Assembly (NCBI RefSeq): GCF_036226925.1
Contig: NZ_CP109031.1
Location: forward strand, 3,968,001 to 4,032,000
Direction: 5' to 3'
DNA: 64,000 bases
From: Streptomyces sp. NBC_00659
GTDB taxonomy: Bacteria > Actinomycetota > Actinomycetes > Streptomycetales > Streptomycetaceae
The notes beneath the pieces were generated by a model, which was not told the origin of the DNA, did not search any database, and saw only the letters and a program-made list of their open reading frames with translations. Position numbers and translations under genes: made by a program. Of this stretch, positions 26,159 to 34,402 are shown piece after piece. Positions within the stretch are counted from its first letter, which is position 1. Each line of letters starts with the position of its first letter.

Positions 26159-29100
26159 ATGCAGATCCGGCTGACCGTCGTAGACCCGCTGGGCCCGCCC
26201 TCGGAGCCGCGGGGGCGAGCCACTGCCTGCGATGTGCTGGTGACCGCGCCCGCCGGGACGGCGCTGGCCGCGGTCGCGTCGGGGCTGGCCGCGGCGGCCG
26301 GGGGAAGCGGGGGCGCCTCCCAGGGGGAACGGGGCCGTGAGTCCGGCGGGGGCCAGGTCGTGCTCTACGCGGGCGCGGAGCGGCTCGACGCCCAGCGCTG
26401 CACGCTCGGCGAGCCGCCGCTGACCGACGGCGCCGTGCTCTGTCTGGGCGCGCCCGCCGAGCCGGGTCCCGACCTGGACGACGTCTCGGCCCAGCTCCAT
26501 GTGGTCGCGGGGCCCGACGCGGGCGGGGTGCACCTGCTGCACGGAGGCCAGATCCGTATCGGCCGCTCCGCGGACGCCGACGTGCCCCTGGACGACCCCG
26601 ACGTGTCCCGCCTGCACTGCGCGGTCACCGTCACCCCCGACGGCCGTGTCTCGGTCGCCGACATCGGCTCCACGAACGGCACGACGCTCGACGGCTCCCG
26701 CGTCGGCAGCCGCCCCGTCCCCTTCGCCTCGGGCGCGCTGCTGCGCGTCGGCGAGTCCGCCCTGCGGCTCTGCCCTCCGGGAGGGCCGGGCCTCGTGGAG
26801 ACGGCTCCGGACGGCGAGGGCCATGTGAGGGTGCGGGCCGGGTCCGCCGGGGACGCTCCCTCCCGGGCCCGCGGGACCGACGGGCCCGGCGCTCCGGCCC
26901 CCGCCGGTGCCACCGCCCGGCGGGACACCGCCTCCGCGGCCGCGGGCGGCTTCCCCGCGGAGACCTCACCGGGCGCCTCGCCCACCGGATCGGGCGCGGA
27001 CTCCCCGGCGCAGCCGGGTTCCCCGCAGGGCGCCTCGCAGCCGCGCGGTGCCGTGCCCCACGCGCGGGGGGAGAGCGCATCCTTCGCCCGGGGGAGCGTC
27101 ATACCGCCCGTGGGCGAGACGCATCACGCCTACGGGACCGCCGAGTGGGGCGCCTCCGCCGGTGGCGTCCCCGGGGCGCTGGAGCACGGGCGGGCGGTGC
27201 CCCCCGCCGTGCCGGAGCAGGGCGGCGCGCCCCGGATCGAGAGCGGGCCGCGGGGCTCGACCACGGAGGGCCGCGGGTCCGGAACCGGCGCGTCCCCGCG
27301 CGGGGCGGATCGCCCCGGCGGGCCCGGGGAGACGCCCGGCGAACGGACCGGAACGCGGGCCGCGCGCCAGGAGGCTTTCGGTCCCGGCGCCGCCGACGCG
27401 ACCGGCACCCCCGGGGCGAGTGTCCCCGGCCCGCGCACGGGCACGCCGACGCCGGGCACGGACGTCCCGCCGGGAGTGCGCAGGCGGGGCGGTATCGGCG
27501 CGTGGGCCCGGCGTCTGGCCGGCGGCCGTGGAGGACCGTCCCAGACCGCGCCGGAGACGTACGAGGACGGAACCGTCGCGGTGGAGGAGCTCCTTCCCGC
27601 CGTGCATCGCTCGCCCGAGAGCTGGCCCGACCCGGCGACCCTGCTGCTCACCGCGCTGGGCCCCGGCCCCCGGCTGTGGGAGCGGAGCCCCGGCCACCCC
27701 GAGGCACTGACGGTACGGCTGGGCACGGCCGACCGGGCGGCACCGGACGGCTCGGGCCTGCTGCCCGCGGTGCCGGTGACCGCCGGGCTGCGGGAGGCCG
27801 GCTCACTGGGCCTGGCCGGACCGCGCGCGCGTCTGTCGGGGCTGGCCCGCGCGGTCGTCGCGCAGCTCGCCGCGCTGCACTCCCCCGACACCCTGGAGAT
27901 CGTCCTCGTCAGCACCGACCGGGCCCGCCCGGTGGAGGAGCGCACCGCCGAGTGGTCCTGGCTCGGCTGGCTCCCCCATCTGCGTCCCGCGCACGGCCAG
28001 GACTGCCGTCTGCTGCTCGCGTACGACCGCGAGCAGGCGGCGGCGCGCACGGACGAGCTCCTGCGCCGCCTGGAGGACCACCTGGCGGAGGCGGAGGGCG
28101 CGCCGGGCGTCCGTGGCCCGCTGCCCGGGAGCGCCGGTGCCACGGTTCCGGCCGCCCGGTCCGCGGCGCACGACGCCGACGCCACGCGCGCCGGACACGT
28201 GGCCGCACCCGGTGAGAGCGGTGCGCGGGACACGGTACGGAGGCCGTCCTGGGCGCGGGCCGACGACGCGGCCGAGGGGTACGACGGCCCGTACACGGTG
28301 GTGATCGTGGACGGGGACCCCGGGGGCGCCGATGTGCGGGAGGCCTTGACGCGCCTCGCGCACGACGGCCCGCGGGCCGGAATCCATCTGCTGTGCCTCG
28401 CCGAGACCGCCGCCGCCTCGCCCGCGTCACCGGTGAGCGAGACCTACGAAGCGGCGTGCGAGGCGTCGCCCGCGTTCCGCGAGTGCGGGGCGGTGGCCCT
28501 GCTGAGCGGGGACGTGGCCACGGCTCTGCGGCTGCTGCGGGTGGCACCCGGCGGCAGCGGCGAGCCCGCCCCGGAAAGGGCCCGGCCCGACGGACCCGAC
28601 GGCACCGGGCGGGGATTCCCGGGAGCCGCGCACACCTCACCGGCGCACTCCGGTCCCCGGAACGACGGAGCCACCCACACGGGCGTCCCGCGCCCCGCGT
28701 CCGGACGGCACGACGGTTCGGGCGGGCGCGACGGCGCCACCACGTCCCGCACGAGCCGTACGTCCTCCGGCGCCGGTGGCCGGTTGCCGCGTGGTCCCCT
28801 GGGGCACGGCACCGTCGCCGCCGTGGACGCCGTGTCCCTCGCCTGGGCCGAGCGGTTCGCCCGGTCCCTCGCGCCGCTGCGGACGGACGGCGGGCTCGGG
28901 GACCGGCACACGCGCGTGTCGGCGCCCCTGCCCCAGACGGCCCGTCTGCTCGACGAGTTGGGACTGGCGCGGGCCACCCCCGCCTCCCTGATGGCGCGTT
29001 GGGCGGACGCCGCGGACGACAGCGAGGCGTTCGGCGGACGGGCGCGGGCGGTGCTCGGCGCGGGCCCGCGCGGACCCGTCGCCGTCGACCTGCCCGTCGA

Positions 29101-30088
29101 GGGCCCACATCTGCTCATCGAGGGCCCGCCGGGCAGCGGCCGTACGGAACTGCTGCGCTCGGTCGCCGCGTCCCTCGCCGCCGCCGAACGGCCCGACCGG
29201 CTCGGGATCGTCCTGATGGACGGCCGCGACGGATCCGCGGCCCATGGCGGCGCGGGCGGCGGGGAAGGCCTTCAGGTCTGCACCGACCTGCCGCACGTCA
29301 CCACGCACCTGACGGCCAACGACCCCGTACGGATGCGGGAGTTCGCCCAGTCGCTGAGTGCCGAGCTGAAGCGGCGTTCCGAACTGCTGGGCCGCCTCGG
29401 CTTCGCGGAGTGGCATGCCGGGCGGACGGTCCCCGGCCGGATCGTGGCCCAGCGCTCGGGCGGCAGCTCGTCGGGCGGGACCTCGTCCCTGGGGGCCTCG
29501 GACCTCGACACGCCGTCCAGCTCGACGCTGCGGCTGCGCCCAGCCGCCGCCCGCAGGCAGACCGAGCCGGGGCCCGCGCTGGCCCGGCTGGTCGTGGTCG
29601 TCGACGATCTGGACGCCCTGCTGGCACCGCCGCTGGGGTCCCCGGGACGCCCGGCGGCCGGTTCGGTCGTACGGGCGCTGGAGGCCGTCGTCCGGGAGGG
29701 CGACCGGCTCGGGGTGCACCTCGTGGCGGCGTCCGGCGCCGACGGCCGTACGGCGGCGTCGGAACTGGCGCGTTCCGCCGCGCTGCGCGTCATCCTCGAC
29801 GCGCCGTCTCCAGGACCGGAGGAACCCGCCCCCGGGCGTGGCCGGCTGCTGCTCCCGGACGGCCGGGAGACCTCGTTCCAGGGCGGACGGGTCACGGGCC
29901 GTATTCCCCGGACGGCGACACTGCGCCCCACCGTCGTTCCCCTGGAGTGGCACCGCATGGGCGACCCGCCGGCCCGGCGCCCGGTCCGCGAGCTGGGCAA
30001 CGGACCCACGGACCTGGCCCTGCTCGCCAGCGCCCTGGAGCGAGCTGCGCGTTCCGTCTCCGCCACCGAGGTGCCGTCGCTGCTTTGA
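26159..30088 (+). CDS. FHA-domain / FtsK-EssC-like protein with degenerate ATPase
   Basis: 1309 aa. An N-terminal beta-rich region precedes an FHA domain (about 112-205; IRIGRSADADVPLDDPDVSR, SRLH, STNGT) that should bind phosphothreonine. About 280 residues of Pro/Gly low complexity follow. Then comes an EssC/EccC-like segment (PRLWERSPGHPEALTVRLG, near 505). The C-terminal FtsK-type P-loop domain has GPPGSGRTE near 985, with Arg in place of the Walker A Lys, and a Walker B-like LVVVVDDLDAL near 1145. No membrane helices are evident. It is divergent from two Ser/Thr kinases. It is probably a phospho-dependent scaffold of EssC type; ATPase activity is doubtful. Confidence 0.85.
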   Translation: MQIRLTVVDPLGPPSEPRGRATACDVLVTAPAGTALAAVASGLAAAAGGSGGASQGERGRESGGGQVVLYAGAERLDAQRCTLGEPPLTDGAVLCLGAPAEPGPDLDDVSAQLHVVAGPDAGGVHLLHGGQIRIGRSADADVPLDDPDVSRLHCAVTVTPDGRVSVADIGSTNGTTLDGSRVGSRPVPFASGALLRVGESALRLCPPGGPGLVETAPDGEGHVRVRAGSAGDAPSRARGTDGPGAPAPAGATARRDTASAAAGGFPAETSPGASPTGSGADSPAQPGSPQGASQPRGAVPHARGESASFARGSVIPPVGETHHAYGTAEWGASAGGVPGALEHGRAVPPAVPEQGGAPRIESGPRGSTTEGRGSGTGASPRGADRPGGPGETPGERTGTRAARQEAFGPGAADATGTPGASVPGPRTGTPTPGTDVPPGVRRRGGIGAWARRLAGGRGGPSQTAPETYEDGTVAVEELLPAVHRSPESWPDPATLLLTALGPGPRLWERSPGHPEALTVRLGTADRAAPDGSGLLPAVPVTAGLREAGSLGLAGPRARLSGLARAVVAQLAALHSPDTLEIVLVSTDRARPVEERTAEWSWLGWLPHLRPAHGQDCRLLLAYDREQAAARTDELLRRLEDHLAEAEGAPGVRGPLPGSAGATVPAARSAAHDADATRAGHVAAPGESGARDTVRRPSWARADDAAEGYDGPYTVVIVDGDPGGADVREALTRLAHDGPRAGIHLLCLAETAAASPASPVSETYEAACEASPAFRECGAVALLSGDVATALRLLRVAPGGSGEPAPERARPDGPDGTGRGFPGAAHTSPAHSGPRNDGATHTGVPRPASGRHDGSGGRDGATTSRTSRTSSGAGGRLPRGPLGHGTVAAVDAVSLAWAERFARSLAPLRTDGGLGDRHTRVSAPLPQTARLLDELGLARATPASLMARWADAADDSEAFGGRARAVLGAGPRGPVAVDLPVEGPHLLIEGPPGSGRTELLRSVAASLAAAERPDRLGIVLMDGRDGSAAHGGAGGGEGLQVCTDLPHVTTHLTANDPVRMREFAQSLSAELKRRSELLGRLGFAEWHAGRTVPGRIVAQRSGGSSSGGTSSLGASDLDTPSSSTLRLRPAAARRQTEPGPALARLVVVVDDLDALLAPPLGSPGRPAAGSVVRALEAVVREGDRLGVHLVAASGADGRTAASELARSAALRVILDAPSPGPEEPAPGRGRLLLPDGRETSFQGGRVTGRIPRTATLRPTVVPLEWHRMGDPPARRPVRELGNGPTDLALLASALERAARSVSATEVPSLL

Positions 30089-30094
30089 CATGCT

Positions 30095-30114
30095 CCTCGC
30101 CCTGAAGGGCGAGG
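30095..30114. terminator. Hairpin: IS605-type right end and/or terminator
   Basis: An 8-bp perfect stem cctcgccc / gggcgagg with loop tgaa lies 6 bases past the FHA gene stop. On the minus strand it sits downstream of the tnpB remnant, where such elements have their subterminal hairpin. It can also terminate the FHA transcript. Confidence 0.6.
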
Positions 30115-30146
30115 ATTCTGGCCTTCCTTGGCTGGTTGCCGTGCCG

Positions 30147-30335
30147 CTACGCGGCACGGTTTCCGGTCGGGAATCCGTGGCTTCCTGTTTCTTCGCGCTG
30201 TGCCAGAACAGGTTCTGGTCTTACCGGTGCTCCGCAGGCCGATGCCGCCAGTCCGGCGGCCGTCTTGATGTTGAGTGCGGCGTTGTGGTCCCGGTCGTGG
30301 TGGGTGCCGCAGGCGGTGCCCGCGCCCAAGGTGGC
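30147..30335 (-). pseudogene. tnpB C-terminal remnant (IS200/IS605 family)
   Basis: The minus-strand frame encodes CGTHHDRDHNAALNIKTAAG, then ACGAPVRPEPVLAQREETGS and a stop at 30147. This is the end of a TnpB nuclease: the last zinc-finger CxxC half, the RuvC-III HDRDxNAA motif with its catalytic Asp, and the typical actinobacterial tail. Upstream of CGTHH the match ends, so only about 60 residues remain. A 9-bp hairpin (30139-30147 with 30151-30159) overlaps the stop. The element is dead. Confidence 0.75.
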
Positions 30336-30585
30336 CTCGCCGCTCCGGCCGGCGCCCGCGGCACCCCCGGCCGCACACGTCACGGGGGCGGCGCCGCTCC
30401 CGCCCGCGTGCGGCCGAGCGGCGCCGGCGCGCCCGGCGATCCCTGACGTGACGTCACGACCCCGTCACGATCGCGCACTTGACACCACCGGCGGTCTTGC
30501 CGCCCCCGAGTGGGCAGGCGTAGACCGGAGTGATCCGGGCAGCAGCCGCTTTGACGTTCGACGAAGAACGAAGAACGGGGCAGTG

Positions 30586-31995
30586 ATGCGCAGCATTCCT
30601 CAGATACGCAGGTCGCCCGATCACTTCACCCGCCGCTCGCGCGGAGCCGCGCGGGCCGCCGCGGCAGCCGTCGTCGCGGGTGCGCTCACGCTGACGGCGT
30701 GCGGTGGTGGCGGCGATGACGACAAGGGAAGCGACGGCGGCAAGGCCACGGAGAGCGGCGGCGCGGGCTCCGTCACCCTGCCCAGGCTCGACGGGGACAC
30801 CCTGGAGGTCGCCGCCGTCTGGACCGGGGCGGAACAGGCCAACTTCAAGAAGGTGCTGGCGGAGTTCGAGAAGCGCACCGGCGCCAAGGTCACCTTCGTA
30901 CCGGCGCAGGACCCGATCATCAACTTCCTCGGTTCGAAGATCGCGGGCGGCGCGCCCCCGGACGTGGCGCTGCTCCCCCAGGTCGGCGCGGTGAAGCAGG
31001 CCGTCGACAAGGGGTGGGCGAAACCCGTCGGCCCGGACGCGCAGGCGCAGTTGACGAAGAACTACGCGCAGGGCTGGCAGGACCTCGGCAAGGTCGGCGG
31101 CAAGCAGTACGCCGTGTACTACAAGGCCGCCAACAAGTCGCTGATCTGGTACAACGCCAAGGTCTTCGAGAACGCGGGGGCCAAGGAGCCCAGGCACTGG
31201 AAGGAGTTCTTTGCCACCGTGCACAAGATCTACGACTCCGGTGTCACCCCCCTCTCGGTCGCCGGTGCCGACGGCTGGACGCTCACCGACTGGTTCGAGA
31301 ACGTCTACCTCTCCGAGGCGGGACCCGAGAAGTACGACCAGCTCGCCCAGCACAAGATCAAGTGGACGGATCCGTCCGTGAAGGAAGCGCTGACCACGCT
31401 CGCCGGGGTCTGGGGCGACAAGAACCTCATCGCGGGCGGTCCGGACGGCGCGCTCCAGACGGAGTTCCCGGCCTCGGTCACCCAGACGTTCACCGGCGGC
31501 GACCAGCCGAAGGCGGGCATGGTCTTCGAGGGCGACTTCGTGAGCGTCAACATCGCGGAGACCAAGGCGAAGATCGGGACGGACGCGAAGGTGTTCCCGT
31601 TCCCGGCGGTCGGCGGCGGCCAGGCCCCGGTGGTCAGCGGCGGTGACGCGGCCGTCGTCCTGAAGGACTCGAAGGCGGCCCAGGCGCTCCTGACCTTCCT
31701 TGCCTCGCCCGACGCGGCGACCGTCCAGGCCAAGCTCGGCGGCTATCTGTCCCCCAACAAGAACGTGGACCCCTCCGCCTATCCGAACGCCGTCCAGCAG
31801 ACCATGGCCGAGGCGCTGATCGCGGCCGGCGACGACGTCCGCTTCGACATGTCCGACCAGGCCCCGCAGGCCTTCGGCGGGACGCCCGGCAAGGGCGAGT
31901 GGAAGGATCTCCAGGACTTCCTGAAGAACCCGAAGGACGTGGCGGGGACCCAGGCGAAGCTCGAAGCGGACGCCGCAGCGGCCTACAAGGACTGA
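30586..31995 (+). CDS. Sugar ABC transporter substrate-binding lipoprotein
   Basis: 469 aa. Signal peptide with lipobox LTLTAC followed by a Gly/Asp-rich linker. The mature protein is a family 1 solute-binding protein (LEVAAVWTGAEQANFKKVLA, then GGAPPDVALLPQVG). It captures a sugar outside the membrane for the two permeases downstream. ATG 30586 is chosen because the open frame upstream runs through the transposon remnant. Ligand unknown. No ATPase gene is adjacent. Confidence 0.9.
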   Translation: MRSIPQIRRSPDHFTRRSRGAARAAAAAVVAGALTLTACGGGGDDDKGSDGGKATESGGAGSVTLPRLDGDTLEVAAVWTGAEQANFKKVLAEFEKRTGAKVTFVPAQDPIINFLGSKIAGGAPPDVALLPQVGAVKQAVDKGWAKPVGPDAQAQLTKNYAQGWQDLGKVGGKQYAVYYKAANKSLIWYNAKVFENAGAKEPRHWKEFFATVHKIYDSGVTPLSVAGADGWTLTDWFENVYLSEAGPEKYDQLAQHKIKWTDPSVKEALTTLAGVWGDKNLIAGGPDGALQTEFPASVTQTFTGGDQPKAGMVFEGDFVSVNIAETKAKIGTDAKVFPFPAVGGGQAPVVSGGDAAVVLKDSKAAQALLTFLASPDAATVQAKLGGYLSPNKNVDPSAYPNAVQQTMAEALIAAGDDVRFDMSDQAPQAFGGTPGKGEWKDLQDFLKNPKDVAGTQAKLEADAAAAYKD

Positions 31996-32002
31996 TCCGG
32001 CC

Positions 32003-33343
32003 ATGACGTCCGCGACGGCCGGGAGCACCTCACCGGTGCCCCCGGCCCGTACACGCAAGAGCGTGACCGGGACCCGCAAGGCGGTGGTGGCGCTCTTCCT
32101 GCTGCCCGCCCTGGTGCTGCTCGGCGCGCTCGTGGTCTACCCCATCGGGTACTCGGTCGTGCGCAGCTTCTACGACCAGCAGGGCGACGGGTTCGCCGGG
32201 TTCGACAACTACAAGGCGCTGTTCACCGACGACGGCATCCGCACCGGGCTCAAGAACAACATCGTCTGGGTGGTGTTCGCCCCGACGGTCGCGACCGCGC
32301 TGGGGCTGGTCTTCGCGGTGCTCACCGAACGGGTGCGCTGGGGAACGGCGTTCAAACTGGTCGTCTTCATGCCGATGGCGATCTCGATGCTCGCCGCCGG
32401 CATCATCTTCCGGCTGGTGTACGACCAGGACCCGGACAAGGGCGTCGCGAACGCGGTGTGGGTGGGGGTGCACGACACCTTCGCCCCGGCGTCGGCGTTC
32501 CCTAAGGCCCACCCGGGCCGGGAGTCGCCGCTCACGGCCGACAAGGGCGGGTTCGTCACCCGGGACGCCGTGCACGCCGGCCAGTCCGTCGCCCTGCCGC
32601 TGGTGGGCGTCGCCCCGGACGTGATGCCGGACAGCACGAGGAAGGCGGTGCGGGCGGGCACCGATCCCGGCAGGGTCACCGGCACCGCCTGGCAGGACTT
32701 CACCCGCGGGAAGGGCGTGGGCAGGCTCGGCCAGGTCGACGCGAGCGAGCTGGGCTACTCCGGGATGCGGATCGAGGCGGTCAAGGACGGCAAGGTCGTC
32801 GACTCGGCGAAGGCCGGAGCCGACGGCACGTTCTCGCTCTCGGGCAAGGCGGACGGAGCCCGGCTGCGGCTGCCGGCGGGCAACTTCGCGGAGCCGTACA
32901 ACGGGGTCGACTGGCTGGGCCCGTCCCTGGTCACCCCGGCCATCATCGGCTCGTACGTCTGGATGTGGGCGGGCTTCGCGATGGTGCTGATCGCGGCGGG
33001 GCTCGCGGGTGTGCCACGTGAACTCCTGGAAGCGGCCCGGGTCGACGGGGCGAACGAGTGGCAGGTGTTCCGCCGGATCACCGTGCCGCTCCTCGCGCCG
33101 GTGCTCGCGGTCGTCGCCGTGACCTTGATGATCAACGTGCTGAAGGTCTTCGACCTGGTGTTCATCATCGCGCCGGGCTCCTCCCAGGACGACGCGAACG
33201 TGCTGGCCCTGGAGCTGTACCGCAAGGGCTTCTCGGAGGGCAGGCCGGGCGTCGCGAGCGCCATCGCGGTGTTCCTGCTCCTGCTGGTGATCCCGGTGAT
33301 GGCCTTCAACGTGCGCCGTCTCAGGCGGGAGGTGCGGCGATGA
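32003..33343 (+). CDS. Sugar ABC transporter permease with large extracytoplasmic insertion
   Basis: 446 aa instead of about 310. TM1-TM3 (about 28-138) and TM4-TM6 with EAA motif EAARVDGANEWQVFRRITVP are normal. Between GVANAVW and GVDWLG an extra stretch of about 145 residues (near 152-297) contains IEAVKDGKVVDSAKAGADGT, which resembles a carboxypeptidase-regulatory-like beta-sandwich. It would lie outside the membrane next to the binding protein. It starts 7 bases after the lipoprotein gene and overlaps the next gene by 4. Confidence 0.9.
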   Translation: MTSATAGSTSPVPPARTRKSVTGTRKAVVALFLLPALVLLGALVVYPIGYSVVRSFYDQQGDGFAGFDNYKALFTDDGIRTGLKNNIVWVVFAPTVATALGLVFAVLTERVRWGTAFKLVVFMPMAISMLAAGIIFRLVYDQDPDKGVANAVWVGVHDTFAPASAFPKAHPGRESPLTADKGGFVTRDAVHAGQSVALPLVGVAPDVMPDSTRKAVRAGTDPGRVTGTAWQDFTRGKGVGRLGQVDASELGYSGMRIEAVKDGKVVDSAKAGADGTFSLSGKADGARLRLPAGNFAEPYNGVDWLGPSLVTPAIIGSYVWMWAGFAMVLIAAGLAGVPRELLEAARVDGANEWQVFRRITVPLLAPVLAVVAVTLMINVLKVFDLVFIIAPGSSQDDANVLALELYRKGFSEGRPGVASAIAVFLLLLVIPVMAFNVRRLRREVRR

Positions 33344-34251
33344 GCACGCATGCCGGACAGTTGGCGAAGACGGTGCCCGCGACGGCCGTGAACAGGGCGC
33401 GGCCCTCGCTCGGTTCACGGATCGTGAGCGGGCTCGGCAGCAGTGTCGTACGCGTCTTCCTGGTGCTCGTCGGCGTGTTCTGGCTGGTGCCGACGATCGG
33501 GCTGCTGCTGTCCTCGCTGCGCAGCCCCGAGCACATGAGCGGCAGCGGCTGGTGGAAGGTGTTCAGCGCGCCCTCGCAGCTCACCGTGGACAACTACCAG
33601 AAGCTGCTGGAGAACAGCGACATCACCGGCTCGCTGTTCAACACGGTGCTGATCACGGTCCCGGCGACGCTGCTGGTCGTCGTGATCGGCTCGCTGGCGG
33701 GCTACGCCTTCGCGTGGATGGAGTTCCCCGGCCGCGACTGGTGGTTCCTCGGCGTGGTCGGCCTGCTGGTCGTTCCGGTGCAGGTGGCCCTGATCCCGAT
33801 CGCCGAACTCTTCGGAAAGATCGGCCTCTTCGGGTCGGTGGCCGGCGTGGTCCTCTTCCACGTCGGATACGGCCTGCCCTTCGCGGTGTTCCTGCTGCGG
33901 AACTTCTTCGCGGAGATCCCGAGGGAGCTCCTGGAGGCGGCCCGGCTGGACGGAGCGGGCGAACTGCGCCTGTTCGCACGGGTCGTGATGCCCCTCGGCG
34001 GGCCCGCGATCGCCTCGCTGGGGATCTTCCAGTTCCTGTGGGTGTGGAACGACATGCTGGTCGCGCTGGTGTTCTCCGACTCGGGGAGTCAGCCCATCAC
34101 GGTCGCGCTCCAGACGCAGGTACGCCAGTTCGGCAACAACATCGACGTGCTGGCGCCGGGCGCGTTCATCTCGATGGTGATCCCGCTGGCCGTTTTCTTC
34201 GCGTTCCAGCGGCAGTTCGTCTCCGGAGTGATGGCGGGCGCGGTCAAGTAG
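33340..34251 (+). CDS. Sugar ABC transporter permease (MalG type)
   Basis: 303 aa, six membrane helices, EAA motif EAARLDGAGELRLFARVVMP. It ends FQRQFVSGVMAGAVK, standard for the family. ATGA overlap with the upstream permease. Last gene of the operon; a strong hairpin follows at 34271. Confidence 0.92.
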   Translation: MSTHAGQLAKTVPATAVNRARPSLGSRIVSGLGSSVVRVFLVLVGVFWLVPTIGLLLSSLRSPEHMSGSGWWKVFSAPSQLTVDNYQKLLENSDITGSLFNTVLITVPATLLVVVIGSLAGYAFAWMEFPGRDWWFLGVVGLLVVPVQVALIPIAELFGKIGLFGSVAGVVLFHVGYGLPFAVFLLRNFFAEIPRELLEAARLDGAGELRLFARVVMPLGGPAIASLGIFQFLWVWNDMLVALVFSDSGSQPITVALQTQVRQFGNNIDVLAPGAFISMVIPLAVFFAFQRQFVSGVMAGAVK

Positions 34252-34270
34252 GCAGGTTGTGGAGGTGCTT

Positions 34271-34301
34271 GAGGGGCGGGCCGGACACCGGCCCGCCCCT
34301 C
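34271..34301 (+). terminator. Terminator of sugar ABC operon 2
   Basis: A perfect 14-bp GC stem (gaggggcgggccgg) with loop aca begins 19 bases after the permease stop. Confidence 0.8.
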
Positions 34302-34320
34302 GCCGTTCACCCCACGTCCC

Positions 34321-34337
34321 CCGGATGCCACATCCGG
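34321..34337. promoter_or_regulatory. Inverted repeat before the CDP-glycerol transferase cluster
   Basis: ccggatg-cca-catccgg lies between the terminator and the first transferase gene, about 65 bases before its start. Possible operator; no regulator gene is adjacent. Confidence 0.4.
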
Positions 34338-34402
34338 CGTAACCAAGTCACCCCTTTGGCCGTTTCCGGGCAGGTATGCCCACGCCGACCCATGGATGTC
34401 CC

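Larger units (their letters stand above)
30089..30585. other. Intergenic region with decayed transposon right end
   Basis: 497 bases between the FHA gene and sugar operon 2. It contains the IS605-type right-end hairpins and tnpB remnant listed separately, the palindrome gtgacgtcac (30448-30457) and an inverted repeat CGTTC-N6-GAACG (30555-30570) near the lipoprotein start. A possible promoter is TTGCCG (30497-30502), 18 bases, TAGACC (30521-30526). Confidence 0.5.

Noticed and set aside
30147..30383. Intact small transposase
   Set aside because: Only the last RuvC motif and tail of TnpB remain; no start, no tnpA, no left end.
30479..30484. TTGACA as -35 box of sugar operon 2
   Set aside because: No acceptable -10 element 16-19 bases downstream.
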